A stretch of 64,000 nucleotides of DNA from Rostrohypoxylon terebratum (taxonomy: Eukaryota; Ascomycota; Sordariomycetes; Xylariales; Hypoxylaceae): the NCBI GenBank assembly GCA_022497145.1, contig MU385871.1, forward strand, positions 372,001 to 436,000, in the 5' to 3' direction. Each line of letters begins with the position of its first letter. Within the stretch, counting starts at the first letter, position 1. A model generated the notes under the pieces. The model saw only the letters and a list, made by a program, of their open reading frames with translations, made no database searches and was not told the origin of the DNA. The position numbers were made by a program, and so were the translations under genes. Shown here piece after piece: positions 36,445 to 46,830 of this stretch.

Positions 36445-37845
36445 TGGCGCTAAACCGAAAGTATGCCGCGTTGCCAGATCTGGTACGTCGAAGCTTTTTG
36501 GAGTTTACATTTCTTATAAACTCTACATATGGTACTAATCTAATGGATCTTTAGGACTCCGCGCCCGATATCTATGAGACCCCCGAGTTGACGGATGATA
36601 ATTCCACTATTCCAGTAAGAAGATATCCATCCTTAACCACAGATGATATTCGATTCTAAGTGATCCTTTAAGACTACCGCCGGTCGATCACAGTCAGACA
36701 ATGAGTTCGACGATGATGACGACGATGACGCACCAGGAATTTCCCATTCAAGACTCCGAATAGACCAAGCTCGATCTCGATTCATGCCCGCGCAAGTTGA
36801 CGCTCGAGATGTAGACTTTTCCGATAGACTCATTGGCAAGCGAAAATCGTACAAAACCTCGAGCCGAAGACAGCGAATTCTTGAGGATGGCACAGAGCAA
36901 ATCGGTGATCTTAGCGACGAGGAGGGCGAAGACCTCGCAAAGAAGATTGCACGTTTGAAACGCGAGATTGAAGAAGCCAAAGAAGAGTACGGTAAACAAA
37001 AAGCAGAGTCCAAGGATCCTGTGGGAGATCAGGATGAAGAGCTTGTGTCACTTAGTCAAGCTTTGGAAGAGATGTCGACTCTGCCAGAGAGGGACATGGC
37101 CGTACGGGGCTATCGGAAATCTAGCAAACAGTCGAAGGATGATAACCAAGACTCGGCTCAGTTAATTGATGGCGCCACATACACAGTTACCTATGCGCCA
37201 GACTACGAGCAAAGCCATGCCCTCGCTACGGCTGCCGATTTCGATCGACGACTCGTCATGCTCGAGAGGGTGATTGGGATCACTTCATCGACTATGCCCG
37301 AGTTAGAGGGCAACAGCCTACCTCGAGCTATCATGCCTACGTTGGATACGCTTCAGAACCAGATCTTGACATTGTCCGAAGCATCGACCTCGTCTCTCGA
37401 TAGTATCAGCCGCCGAGTACGGACGTTGACCCAAGAGGCCGAACAACTGGAGAAGTCTAGGAAAGCCGCTAAGGCTGCACAAGATTCACTGGCCTCCACG
37501 GGTGTTTCTCCAGTAGAAGCAGATGATTCAGAACATACAGCTAAGATAAATGCGCTTTACGGAACTTTACCGACTATTGAGAGCTTGACGCCTCTCCTAC
37601 CTCCGCTATTGGACCGACTCCGTTCCTTGAGGGCTATTCATGCCGATGCGGCAACAGCCAGTGACACCCTAGAACGTATCGAGAATTCACAAAGCGAGAT
37701 GGCTGCCGATATCAAGGAATGGAGAGAAGCCCTAGAGAAGATTGAATCGTCTATGGGTGAAAGAGGGACAACCATGACTGCTAACATGAAAGTGGTGGAA
37801 GGATGGGTCAAAGACTTGGAGGCCAAAGTTGCTACGTTGTCATGA
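36445..37845 (+). CDS. DCTN2: dynactin subunit 2 (p50, dynamitin)
   Basis: Three exons, 36445..36483, 36555..36614 and 36673..37845, encode 423 residues; both introns (71 and 58 nt) are phase 0. The N-terminus MALNRKYAALPDL|DSAPDIYETPEL is the conserved dynamitin start. An acidic Asp run follows (DDDDDDDAPGI), then SRLRIDQARSRF. Most of the remainder is helical coiled coil with heptad-like Leu/Ile spacing: about residues 100-150, 205-265 and 330-420, ending VKDLEAKVATLS. Family knowledge: dynamitin forms the shoulder of dynactin, linking the p150 arm to the Arp1 filament, and is needed for dynein-driven transport and nuclear positioning in hyphae. The length is typical. The short first exons are easy to miss, since the long frame alone would start at an internal Met (MPAQVDAR). 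Confidence 0.93.
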
Positions 37846-38370
37846 TAATAGAGATACTACTTGGTGTTCTGTGATGAATTAGTTCTGATACCCTACCGAA
37901 TAGATGGTGAATATGATTGTTAAGAACATTTGGGAATATATTGGCTAATGTCCGACAGTCGCCAGCAATGTCACTGAACATGCGGTATCCATCGTGCGGT
38001 ATTATGCGCTAGGTAAAAGTACACTAGCACTAATAGCATCCATATGAGAATTAAATTGGGGATGGGCAAGATCTACATACTAATAGTACATAGTACTATG
38101 TAGTAAGAAGGTTCCACTAGTGGTCTCTTATTGATAATGGTGGTGGTCCATGCGCGCGAAAGAAAGCCCTACCCACAACCAACACAGGTTAAGCGAAGGT
38201 TGGAACTTTTCGATTTGACCAAAAAATTTCAACCTACCCGCCTTTTGACAAATTTCCATATTCGCGACCAAGCAGCAACAACCCTTGCAAACTTCATCAC
38301 CAGTACGGCCAACCCTCCCGAATACGCTTCAGAAAGTCCTAAATTTAATTAGAACACACAGATCGCCAAT
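37846..38370. other. spacer and RPS28 promoter
   Basis: No coding sequence supported. Contains the 3' end of dynamitin and the promoter and leader of the ribosomal protein gene. Confidence 0.55.
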
Positions 38371-38728
38371 ATGGAAGCCTCTAAGCAACCCGTCAAGCTT
38401 GTCAAGGTCACCCGTGTCCTGGGCCGAACCGGTACGATTTCCCTTCTGAACTGTTGCGATACGAAATGCGCGACATCACGCTTGTAATTTCGAGCAAAAA
38501 AACTGACGAAAATAGGTTCTCGTGGTGGTGTCACACAAGTTCGTGTCGAATTCATGGACGACCAGACCCGAAGCATCATCCGAAACGTCAAGGGACCAGG
38601 TGCGAACCCATTTACATTTACCGAATGCGATACAACGGCATAGTGACTAACTTGAAACTTGTACAGTTCGTGAGGACGACATTCTCTGCCTACTCGAGTC
38701 CGAACGTGAGGCCCGACGATTACGATAA
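38371..38728 (+). CDS. RPS28: 40S ribosomal protein S28 (eS28)
   Basis: Three exons, 38371..38431, 38516..38599 and 38667..38728, encode 68 residues, the usual eS28 length. The protein begins MEASKQPVKLVKVTRVLGRT, continues GSRGGVTQVRVEFMDD and NVKGPVREDDILCLLESERE, and ends in RRLR. The introns (84 and 67 nt) start GTACGA and GTGCGA and interrupt codons in phase 1; the second has a clear CTAAC branch site. eS28 lies near the mRNA exit of the small subunit, contacting mRNA at the E site. Every exon is too short to be found as a long open frame; identity is certain from the sequence. The dense introns and compact layout are normal for fungal ribosomal protein genes. Confidence 0.98.
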
Positions 38729-39720
38729 ACTGGTATTTGTTTGGGTGGAAATGGGAGCAAGAGAACCGGGTTTTTGCTACTAGCCGATGGCTATGATTAC
38801 GGTCTACGAGCAGTAGCCTCGCATGATATGGCATTCGCACTCATGATTCCTTTTGTTACAGGAGTCAACGGACTATGATGGGCCTTTTGCGTTGCGAATA
38901 AAGAACAATTCATACCCCGACCGTTCCTCTTCGTGATCCGAATGTTTCCCTACTCTAGAATCTCTCATCCTCTAAAATTCCTACGACCTATGCCATCTAT
39001 TCAGGATCAAATGGTAAAATGGTGATACAGCAATATCATCATCGTAGTTGCGCTGCCAATGAAGGCAAATTCGTGATTGGGTGGGCTAGCTAATGTCTGC
39101 ATAGGAAAGAATTCCACTCCCCCAAAAAATATAACCTAGGTACCTATCTTCCTAGCTCGAACATTTGATCTTTGCACACGATATACAATCATGGAAGGCA
39201 AATCATGACCCGACTCGTTGCACACACCCTATTTGACCTATTCTGGAAGTTATTACTATTTGATGTATGATCTTACCTACTGGTGGTACTAGGTAGACAT
39301 TCGCACGGCAGGTACCTGGTACTAACTTTCCTTGATAGAGATCGCTTAGTCAGCACTATATCTTAGCGCTGAAACATTTTCTCTATTAATTTCAAACTAC
39401 TTTTTTTTTCCCTTCCCCTCTCACCTTTCATCCTTAGAACTTCATGTCTGAATGACCAAAACAACAATCATCCACTTGTTGAACAAATTGGTAAGTGTTT
39501 TTTCTTCTTTCAATGATACTATTATTTTGTTGGATGATGTACAAAAATAGCATGTATTACCTGATCATCACTGATGTTCTACCATTATCACCAAGATCTC
39601 TGAATCAACATCAATTTACCAATTACCTATCGCCATTCTCATCAATAGCACTGAAGCTAACAAGAGTTTATTAGACCAGATATAATATCGCCTTTGTTTA
39701 TATTGAAGCTAAACTTAGCC
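38729..39720. other. spacer and leader of the molybdopterin synthase gene
   Basis: No coding sequence supported. A possible leader intron lies at 39491-39648 (GTAAGT donor, AATAG acceptor). A T-rich and C-rich pyrimidine tract at about 39390-39430 is typical of a fungal core promoter. Confidence 0.5.
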
Positions 39721-40017
39721 ATGAGTGCCATCCCAACGCCAAAAGAAGGCTGGTTCAACCTCCTATACTTCGCAAGTGCAAAGTCTTTCACCTCGAAAGA
39801 TTTCGATACATTTCCCGCCCCGCTAGAACTTCCAGCACTTTTCCTTAGACTAGAAGAAATGTACAATGGTATTACAGAGAAAGTCCTTGGCTCGTCCATG
39901 GTGACGATCAATCTTGAATATGTCGATGTTCCTCAACCTGGTGATGAGTCTTCTCAAGTCGTAACGATCAAGGAGGGTGACGAGGTCGCTATCATTCCGC
40001 CAGTAAGCTCGGGCTGA
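39721..40017 (+). CDS. cnxG: molybdopterin synthase sulfur-carrier subunit (MoaD/MOCS2A family)
   Basis: A single exon of 98 residues; the ATG at 39721 is the first in frame. It has the beta-grasp signature of the ThiS/MoaD family: an N-terminal YFASAKSFT strand, a central ELPALFLRLEEMY helix and VTINLEYVDVP, and then the conserved end EGDEVAIIPPVSSG. The C-terminal Gly is the residue adenylated and converted to thiocarboxylate to feed sulfur to precursor Z (cyclic pyranopterin monophosphate) in molybdenum cofactor synthesis, which serves nitrate reductase and other Mo enzymes. The last two residues are Ser-Gly, not the Gly-Gly seen in most family members. The large subunit (MoaE/CnxH) is not next to it. 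It is convergent with the PSI-domain gene, with 93 bp between stop codons, so the 3' untranslated regions probably overlap. Confidence 0.9.
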   Translation: MSAIPTPKEGWFNLLYFASAKSFTSKDFDTFPAPLELPALFLRLEEMYNGITEKVLGSSMVTINLEYVDVPQPGDESSQVVTIKEGDEVAIIPPVSSG

Positions 40018-40110
40018 GACATCCATGGATTATGGATGCGTACAAGAGCTGAGCTCGGGATTGGACGAATCGCATTGAATCCCATAAACCCTGATCATCG
40101 CTTTCCGTCC

Positions 40111-40782
40111 TCAAGACGGCAGTAAAGGCTCGCTCTCTCCGTTCCCCCCTCTCCTGGGTTCCCGCGCGCTCGCATTCGCACCTCGAGTTCCTATCCTAGC
40201 GTGAAGCCACGAACGCCACCTGACGGGTAGTCGCTCCAAGTCGGACTTCGAAATCCTCCACCAACCAGGATTCTTCCTCCCGTACGCTCTCGCCCATCGG
40301 ACTCCCCAGAAGGCTAGTGTAACGAGCAGCACAAGGACAAGAGTGGATGCGATGCTCACAAGCGACGTCAGGGTCGTGATCGTCGAGACTTGGCAGCCTA
40401 GCGGTCGTGTGCGGATCTCCCACCGCTCCGCCCAGTGTGGACAGATGTTCTCGTCACTTGCCGGTGCTAGAAAGGGGAAGCGGGCGGGATTGGGTACGCA
40501 GGTCCACGACTATAGGTGTTGTATGTTAGAAGAGACGAATACGACGATTTGAGATACGTAGCAATGCATGTTACATATTCAAGCACATATTTCATACTCG
40601 GTGTTTACAATTGAATTTTGTGCTGAACGAATATGCTTAAGTGAAGATAGTACACGTACGAACGGACACCAGCTGCAGTCCGGCTGCGTTATGAGACAGT
40701 CCTTACAGTTCTGGATCCTCCAACACCGCGTCAGATGCGCGTCATCCACCGGACTTGTGCTAGCGAATGTTGTTATGTTCAT
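40111..40782 (-). CDS. PSI-domain single-pass membrane protein
   Basis: Two exons, complement(40111..40509, 40660..40782), encode 173 residues; the 150-nt intron (GTACGT; CTAAC branch; CTATAG) is phase 0 and sits inside the domain, joining CSWCPF to SWTCVPN. The PSI (plexin-semaphorin-integrin) cysteine pattern is C-W-x4-C-x2-C-x7-C-x2-C-x5-C, followed by ENICPHWAERWEIRTRPLGC. A transmembrane segment follows at about residues 88-111 (STLVLVLLVTLAFWGV). The tail is basic, with Arg and Trp, and ends EPLLPS. This arrangement suggests a short extracellular or lumenal Cys-rich domain and a cytosolic tail. There is no obvious N-terminal signal peptide on the first exon, so the start could lie further upstream, or the transmembrane segment acts as a reverse anchor. 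Function unknown; conserved pattern in filamentous fungi from memory of the family. Confidence 0.8.
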
Positions 40783-41719
40783 GGTATATGTAATTCTGAG
40801 ATATCCAACGGGCTATCTGAGTAGAGCGAGAATGGAGAGTCGGTTGTGCTTTCCAAGGGGGCTCTCATACGAAACGATATGAAAATTTGTGATTGATCTT
40901 CGGTGCCGTACGTGCGATCACACATGATACGACAAGCCGAAAGTCAAACTTGCAGTTTCGGAGTTTTCGCTTTGACTCGCGTGCTTTTGGGATGGTTGTT
41001 TGAATGGGAATGATGCGGGGCAGTCTTGGAAGCTCATCAGCCCACCTTCGGTCAAGTTCCTAGCTGGGGTAGATGCTTGAATGAATATTGCTACACTTTG
41101 GCAAGCAATGCCTCAAAAATCACGGCTCAGCAACAGGAATTGTTCCCAACACAGCCTTCCTAGAGAAATTCGAAAACTGAGAAAACGCAGGCTATAGTTG
41201 CTTTAATTGGCTATGAGTAGCACTGCCTCAGCATCAGGCAGCTGACGGCATGTTCTGTACGTCTGTATTATATCATATTACACTTTATTCACAATGACCG
41301 CGCACATTTTAAAGCACAGTAGGTAATTTTCATAAAACTTTATTCAACTGGCATCCATTGCTATGGGGGTTTCGAGATCAACTCTCTCATCATTTGATGC
41401 CATACCATATCGTATTAAACGAAATTCTAGACGTCGTTGTATACGAACGGATGGGATTATCTTGCCAAAGCAAAAGCCAAATATCGCCCGTCTCTTCGAC
41501 TCGGTTGCCTCATGGATGTGAAACCTCTCCGGTGAAAAATCAATGGGGTAGGGTAAGCGCCGTTCTGTGCCTGGTATTCGAATCTCTCGAGATATGCAAT
41601 TCAGTACTAAAGACGAATGATGGTGGAAGATTACTAGCTTCCCGCGAGCTGGGACGTATGCCTCGACCATATCAGTCCTGTGTTGGGTATCGTCGTTGTG
41701 CAGTTTAAGTCGGTGTCGT
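40783..41719. other. spacer (0.9 kb)
   Basis: No coding sequence supported. Contains the promoter of the PSI-domain gene and the 3' region of the MOB3 gene. Confidence 0.5.
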
Positions 41720-43916
41720 CTATGCGACGTTCGCAAGCTGCATCAGTCGTTTTCCTGCCTTGTGGTTGGCGTATTCGTACGCCTTCGAGCCAGGCGGGAA
41801 GGTGCCGTTTGCTGCCCACAGATCGATCAGCGGCTGCATAGGCTCTAGCTCTTGAGGCTTGAGCATGTCAAGCGCACAAGCCGTCAACACAAAGTGGCTA
41901 AAACAGCTGTTCAACTGCTTCTCGAGGTTCAGGTGGTAAAAGGGTTCGATGAAATGCGCCCAGTACAGATGGGCATACACTCGGAACATTTGTCGGAAGA
42001 TGGTCTGGCAAACTTCAACGAAGTTCTCGGGAAATCCGCTGGATTTGCCGATCCAGTCCTTATCCTCAGGGCTTGATAGCTGCGAGAGGGGCGTGGTGGT
42101 GATCGACGGATTGTGTGAGTAGGAAACACCGTTGGTATCAGTAGGGAAGATGTTGGTGTCATCAATCTTGCCCGAGATCCAGCGCTGCATAAGCGTGATG
42201 TATTCGTAGGCGGGTAACTCGACAGGCTCTCTCCGGTTGTTTAGCCAGGTGAATGAGTGGTTGCTATCCCCAAGGTTAGACGCAATAATAGACTACTTAC
42301 CTTTGTAGATTTACTTACATTCCAGCCGACATGCGTGGGCACGTCTGAGGGTTACAGATCGTGGTACCGTCCTCTTCCTTTTCGTGAATCACTCGTACAA
42401 AGTTCCACAGGTTGCGGTAGTGTTCAACAACTAGGACACGTTAGAGGCATAGGCCTGGATAAGCGGAAAAAATAAGTTTGAGCTTACTCTGGTGAGCAAT
42501 CCATTCACCCTGTTCTACGGTCTTAGGGCGGGCGCTGAGGGTCATGAAGTTACCCTTCACGATGTGCTTGGCATATTGTGCGTTAAGCCAAAGAGGAAGT
42601 GGTCGAGGGAGGCGATAGGGGTCGAGGACTTCGTCGCCTCCGTTGGCATCCGCGTTGCCAGCGTCATCCATTCCGATATTCTGGGCTAGGGATGGTGAGC
42701 TTGGAAGTGGAGGTATCTTTGGTGCTAGGTTTATGGATGATTGGCTTCCTTGAGATAGGTTGGTGGAAGAAATGGATTGGCCGTTGCTGGTTGAAATAGG
42801 GCTCTTGTTCTGACCTGAAGCTTTGGTCGAAGTCCCTCTCAATCGAGCGTTTCTAGTGATGAATAGTTAGCATCCTCTAAACTTGGTCCTTGAAGTCTTT
42901 AATGTGTCGAGGATCGCAGGAAGATAAAATGTGTAGTGGGGAAGAAGTAACAATTAACAAGGCTGGAATCTGATAGCATGTAGGTAGTCGAGGTCGAAGT
43001 CGGAGCTACCGAGTTTTTGAAGCTTCATGTTCTCAGCCACGTATCCGACGTACAGAGGTGAAACTGCGGCAAGAGTGGTCAAATAAAGGCGCTTGCATAT
43101 CAGTGACCCATAAAGACCCAGACCGCCATGAGCTTCTTTGTGGAATCGTCCTGTATGGGGAAATGGCTCCAGGGACGGGTAGCTTAGGCTCCTTGGCCTT
43201 TCATTTTCAAGGGGAATTTAATCATGTTATCTCCAGACTCGTACATAGCTTGTACATATCCAAAAAGATTCTCACAAAGAACGTGAGACATGGTGGATAA
43301 CCGTCCATGACAAGCTTGGATAAGTGCTGGACGCTATCCAGGATAGTAACAACACACGTGCACGACCTCATGCTGTTCGTGGTTGAGCATATCCGCTCTT
43401 TGCCCTGCAACGTCGCTGGTATAAGACATCGTATGGTTCACAGGATTGTTGAAACCAATGAAGGCGATATTTGATCTCCACGGGAACCCAAATTTACCCA
43501 ACCAGCCTTTCTCAACGGCTCAGTCTAGGTTCAGGGCTTCTTTAGATCAGGCTGATCAGGTTAGGCGGTACATGTACACCGTAGTAAGAGACTAGGGTAC
43601 GTCCATAATAAATAAATAAATAAATCGTACCCCCAGCCGCTTCGTACTGCCAGTAAATATATATATCATGGCGACCAATCTGAATTGTCGAACTCGGTTT
43701 CATGACTTCATGACTTCACGCCTCGCGGCTGACGGGAGCTACCGCGAGTAAACGCCGAAGACGATATCTCGGACATATCCGTGCAGGTTGTGGCTTAGGG
43801 AGAAAAAATATAAAAGAGGTATATACGGATATGGGAAAGGAATTGTATAATGTAATAATAATGAGGAAGAAAAAGTAAATTAAATTCACTTACATTCCAG
43901 AAAATAGATTAGACAT
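41720..43916 (-). CDS. mob3: MOB3/phocein-family protein (STRIPAK subunit)
   Basis: Four exons, complement(41720..42263, 42319..42430, 42488..42852, 43894..43916), encode 347 residues with matching phases. Exon 1 is only 23 nt (MSNLFSG-I) and is followed by a 1041-nt intron. The acceptor side of that intron is strong (TGCTAAC branch, CACTAG); the donor exon is less certain. After a Ser/Gln-rich region, the Mob domain runs from about residue 110: HIVKGNFMTLSARPKTVEQG, EWIAHQIVEHYRNLWNF, TICNPQTCPRMSAG, NHSFTWLN, LMQRWISGKIDD and YWAHFIEPFYHLN. It contains the Cys2His2 zinc site (C-x4-C and two His). The KGNFMTLSARPKT motif places it in the phocein/MOB3 branch rather than Mob1 or Mob2. Family knowledge: MOB3 is a subunit of the STRIPAK phosphatase complex, required for hyphal fusion and fruiting-body development. 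A Pro/Asn-rich insert separates two parts of the domain. Confidence 0.92.
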
Positions 43917-44606
43917 GATTGCTTAATCTGACGACCGTCAAGTCGTGGGAACAGAGTTGAATCGAGGAAGATGGAGGTATGGAGTATTTAAGATTGAATA
44001 CTAGTACAAGGTATGCGATGGTAACGGCGAGAATTAGAGTAGGGTCAATTTGTTAAAATAAAGTTCGTCTAAGAGCACGCGCCGGGCGGTGACTGCAGAA
44101 AGAATTGTCGATTTATCAGACGAAGAAAAGGGGGCGAGGAAGGTGTCACGTTAATGTCGAGTCTTGACAGCGAGTGGAAGTTTCCCCCATCGAACATTTC
44201 GTTTGACCCAATGATAATTTGAGTGCTGTTTCAGGAGATGCTCGTTCAGACACCTGACGCTAGCCTATTCTGGTGAAACCACTGCTATCGATAGATGAAC
44301 GGATCCCTGCTTTCTATCGATAAGGGAAAGAACAGCAAGGATCGCGGAAGCTGCAGCTTACCTCAGTGCGGCTGGCATTATTATTTTTTGGCAAGCCTGG
44401 AGTGTTCCTTCAATTGGAGCAGGGTCGCTGAGAGCCATTTCCTTTTCAACATCGAACCTCTAAACCTTGAAACTTTCTCATTGACAGCGATTAAATCGCA
44501 ACTCGACGCGAATCCAGACGCGATTCTTTTCATCGTAATTACTTCGATTCTAATCACTTAACAAACTGCCAATCCCTTCGCGTGCATCGACACAATTTCC
44601 GACACT
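43917..44606. other. divergent promoter region, MOB3 and LEO1
   Basis: A 690-bp interval between two divergent start codons; no separate gene supported. Confidence 0.6.
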
Positions 44607-45921
44607 ATGTCTGACTCGGAGGGCGGTGGTGATCTCTTCGGTGACGAGGCAGGATCTCCGGATCAAGTGCTTAGTGATCAGGATCTGGGATCGGACCTAG
44701 ATGAGGGCGAGAATCGCGACCATGACCACGACCAAGATCGCGATGAGGAAAATGAGGATGAAGATCAAGAAGTCCACGTAAAGCGCATCATGGGTGTTAC
44801 GCTTCATCGACACAGGATCCCCAGAACCTCTAAAGACGGCGCTGGCTTCGTATGTTCACCTTGTACCTACAAGAAACCCTGATACGATCTAACACTGGAA
44901 ATTTTAGCTGCAAACCATGAAAGTCCCATCCTTTCTCAAGCTACAAGCGGAAGAGTACAAGCCTGACACGTTCGAGGCGACCGAGTGGGATATCCAGAAC
45001 GCGCGTTCCGATAAGCGCAAGAATGTCGTTCGTTTCACACGAGACCCCGAGACAGGCGAGCTGAAGAGCAACGCGCTCATATACCGATGGGACGATGGAT
45101 CCATCACCATGTCGGTTGGCGCCGAACATTATGAGATACAGAAGAAGGTAATGGCGCCGGGAGCTGATAAGCCGTACCAAGAGCGAGATGATGCCCACTA
45201 CTATGTCGCGGCCGCACATTTCACGAGTGAACTATTCGTGACCGTCGGCCACGTTAATGAACAGTACACCGTCAACCCACCCTCGACTGTGAAGGACGAG
45301 GCCGTCCTCAAATTCAGCCTTGCCATGGAAGAGGCAGCACGTGCTAGAAGACAAGGTGCCAATATGATCTTTACTACCAACAAGGATCCAGAACTTCAGA
45401 AGAAGGAGGCCGAGGCGGCCGAGAAAGAACGCCTGAAGGCGCAACGTCGTCGAGATAACGCTGCCGCACGTGTGGATGGTCGAGCCATGGGCTCTGTCAA
45501 CTACAAGACTAGTCTTTCCATTGGAGAGCTAGAAGGCGGACGGAGAGGCGGCATTGCTCGCAAGAGAGGTGCTCAGGGATCATCTAAAGGGAAGCGACGC
45601 CGGCCGGAATACGATTCAGACGACGACTTTGCATCGGGTGCTCATCGCAGGAACGAGTACGACCGCGAAGACGATTTTATCGCGTCTAGTGACGAGGAGG
45701 AGGAAGTGGGCGGTGATGATGATGAGGAGGATATTCTGGATGATGACGAGGAGGAGGAGGTGCCTCGCAAGAAGCGACAGAAGACTGCCGAGGCCGAGGA
45801 TAATGCTGACGCTGACGCAGATGCTGACCTGGATGATGTGGACATGCCCGCTCCGACTGGCGAGTCTTCTCACCGACGAAGACGACACATCATCGATGAT
45901 GAGGATGATGATGAAGAGTAG
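44607..45921 (+). CDS. LEO1: RNA polymerase II-associated protein LEO1 (Paf1 complex)
   Basis: Two exons, 44607..44849 and 44908..45921, encode 418 residues; the 58-nt intron (GTATGT, CTAAC, TTTTAG) is phase 0 and joins GAGF to LQTMKVPSFLKL. The N-terminus is an acidic Asp/Glu/His run. The Leo1 domain (about residues 60-230) has VKRIMGVTLHRHRIP, NVVRFTRDPETGELKSNA, YRWDDGSITMSVG and HYYVAAAHF. The C-terminus is basic, then very acidic (DDDEEDILDDDEEEE), with a probable nuclear localisation signal, KKRQK. Family knowledge: Leo1 pairs with Paf1 in the elongation-coupled Paf1 complex, which promotes H2B ubiquitination and H3K4/K36 methylation. Divergent from MOB3. Confidence 0.96.
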
Positions 45922-46830
45922 AGAATAAAGATAGCCAGGGCGTCAACTTGATTGGGAAAGGGAGTTTCGGGTTGTACTTCACTAGTCGCCGTTGCGAGAG
46001 TCACTGCTGGAGGCTACGATACTCAATAGTTTGCCAATACCATTGCATATTTAAAATGCGCTGCTAATTCTTGAATCTATTGATGCTTTTAAAAAGACTA
46101 CTGAGTATCCACTCCCTTTATCCTAGCCATGTTTATACGCAAGGAAATAGCAGTATGGTCTAGACATGACTTTACTTGTTATTTACTATATATAAATATA
46201 ATATAGTAGCGTAGGACCTATTCTACCTACAAATGCATAAAATTTAAAAATAGGCAGGCCCTGTATGATATGTCTACATACTACGTAGTAGTATGTACAC
46301 TAAGATCGGGCTTGGCAAACCTTAACCACCGACATGGAGAATCCTGGTAGCTCGGATGTAATCGAACAGCTCTAACTGGCCAACAGTCGTCACGATTTGC
46401 CCTTTCACATGCACCCCGACCTTGTAGCTTGGGGTAGCTTCCAAAGAATTGTAGCTCGGTCCGGCATAAAAAGGATCGGATGGAACCCGTTCCAGTTATT
46501 CCAGTTAGTACCTAGTTACATATGCAGACAACACTTGAACGCCTCTGACAACACTCGGTGACTCTTTCCAAAGTCGCTTTTGAGTGGCGTCGCGAACGGA
46601 AGGCGACACAATCATGGCAGAGACGGGCATCTTCTTTTAGTTCCACTTGAGTTCTAATCTGCTTCCTCACCTATACAACATAATTACTATTATATACCTA
46701 GTAGGTAAACATTAACCACTAAACATTGAACATCCCTTACTTGTTTCATCCATGCGCGCCCGCCCTTTGCTGACCAGTCAGTGTCATCCTTTACCGATGG
46801 TTCCGACCGAGGTATATTAATGCGAAGATA
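45922..46830. other. spacer and patatin-gene promoter (0.9 kb)
   Basis: No coding sequence supported. Contains the 3' end of LEO1 and the leader of the patatin-like gene. Confidence 0.5.

Noticed and set aside
38349..38840. 163-residue minus-strand frame opposite RPS28
   Set aside because: It spans both introns and all exons of the certain RPS28 gene on the other strand, so it is chance.
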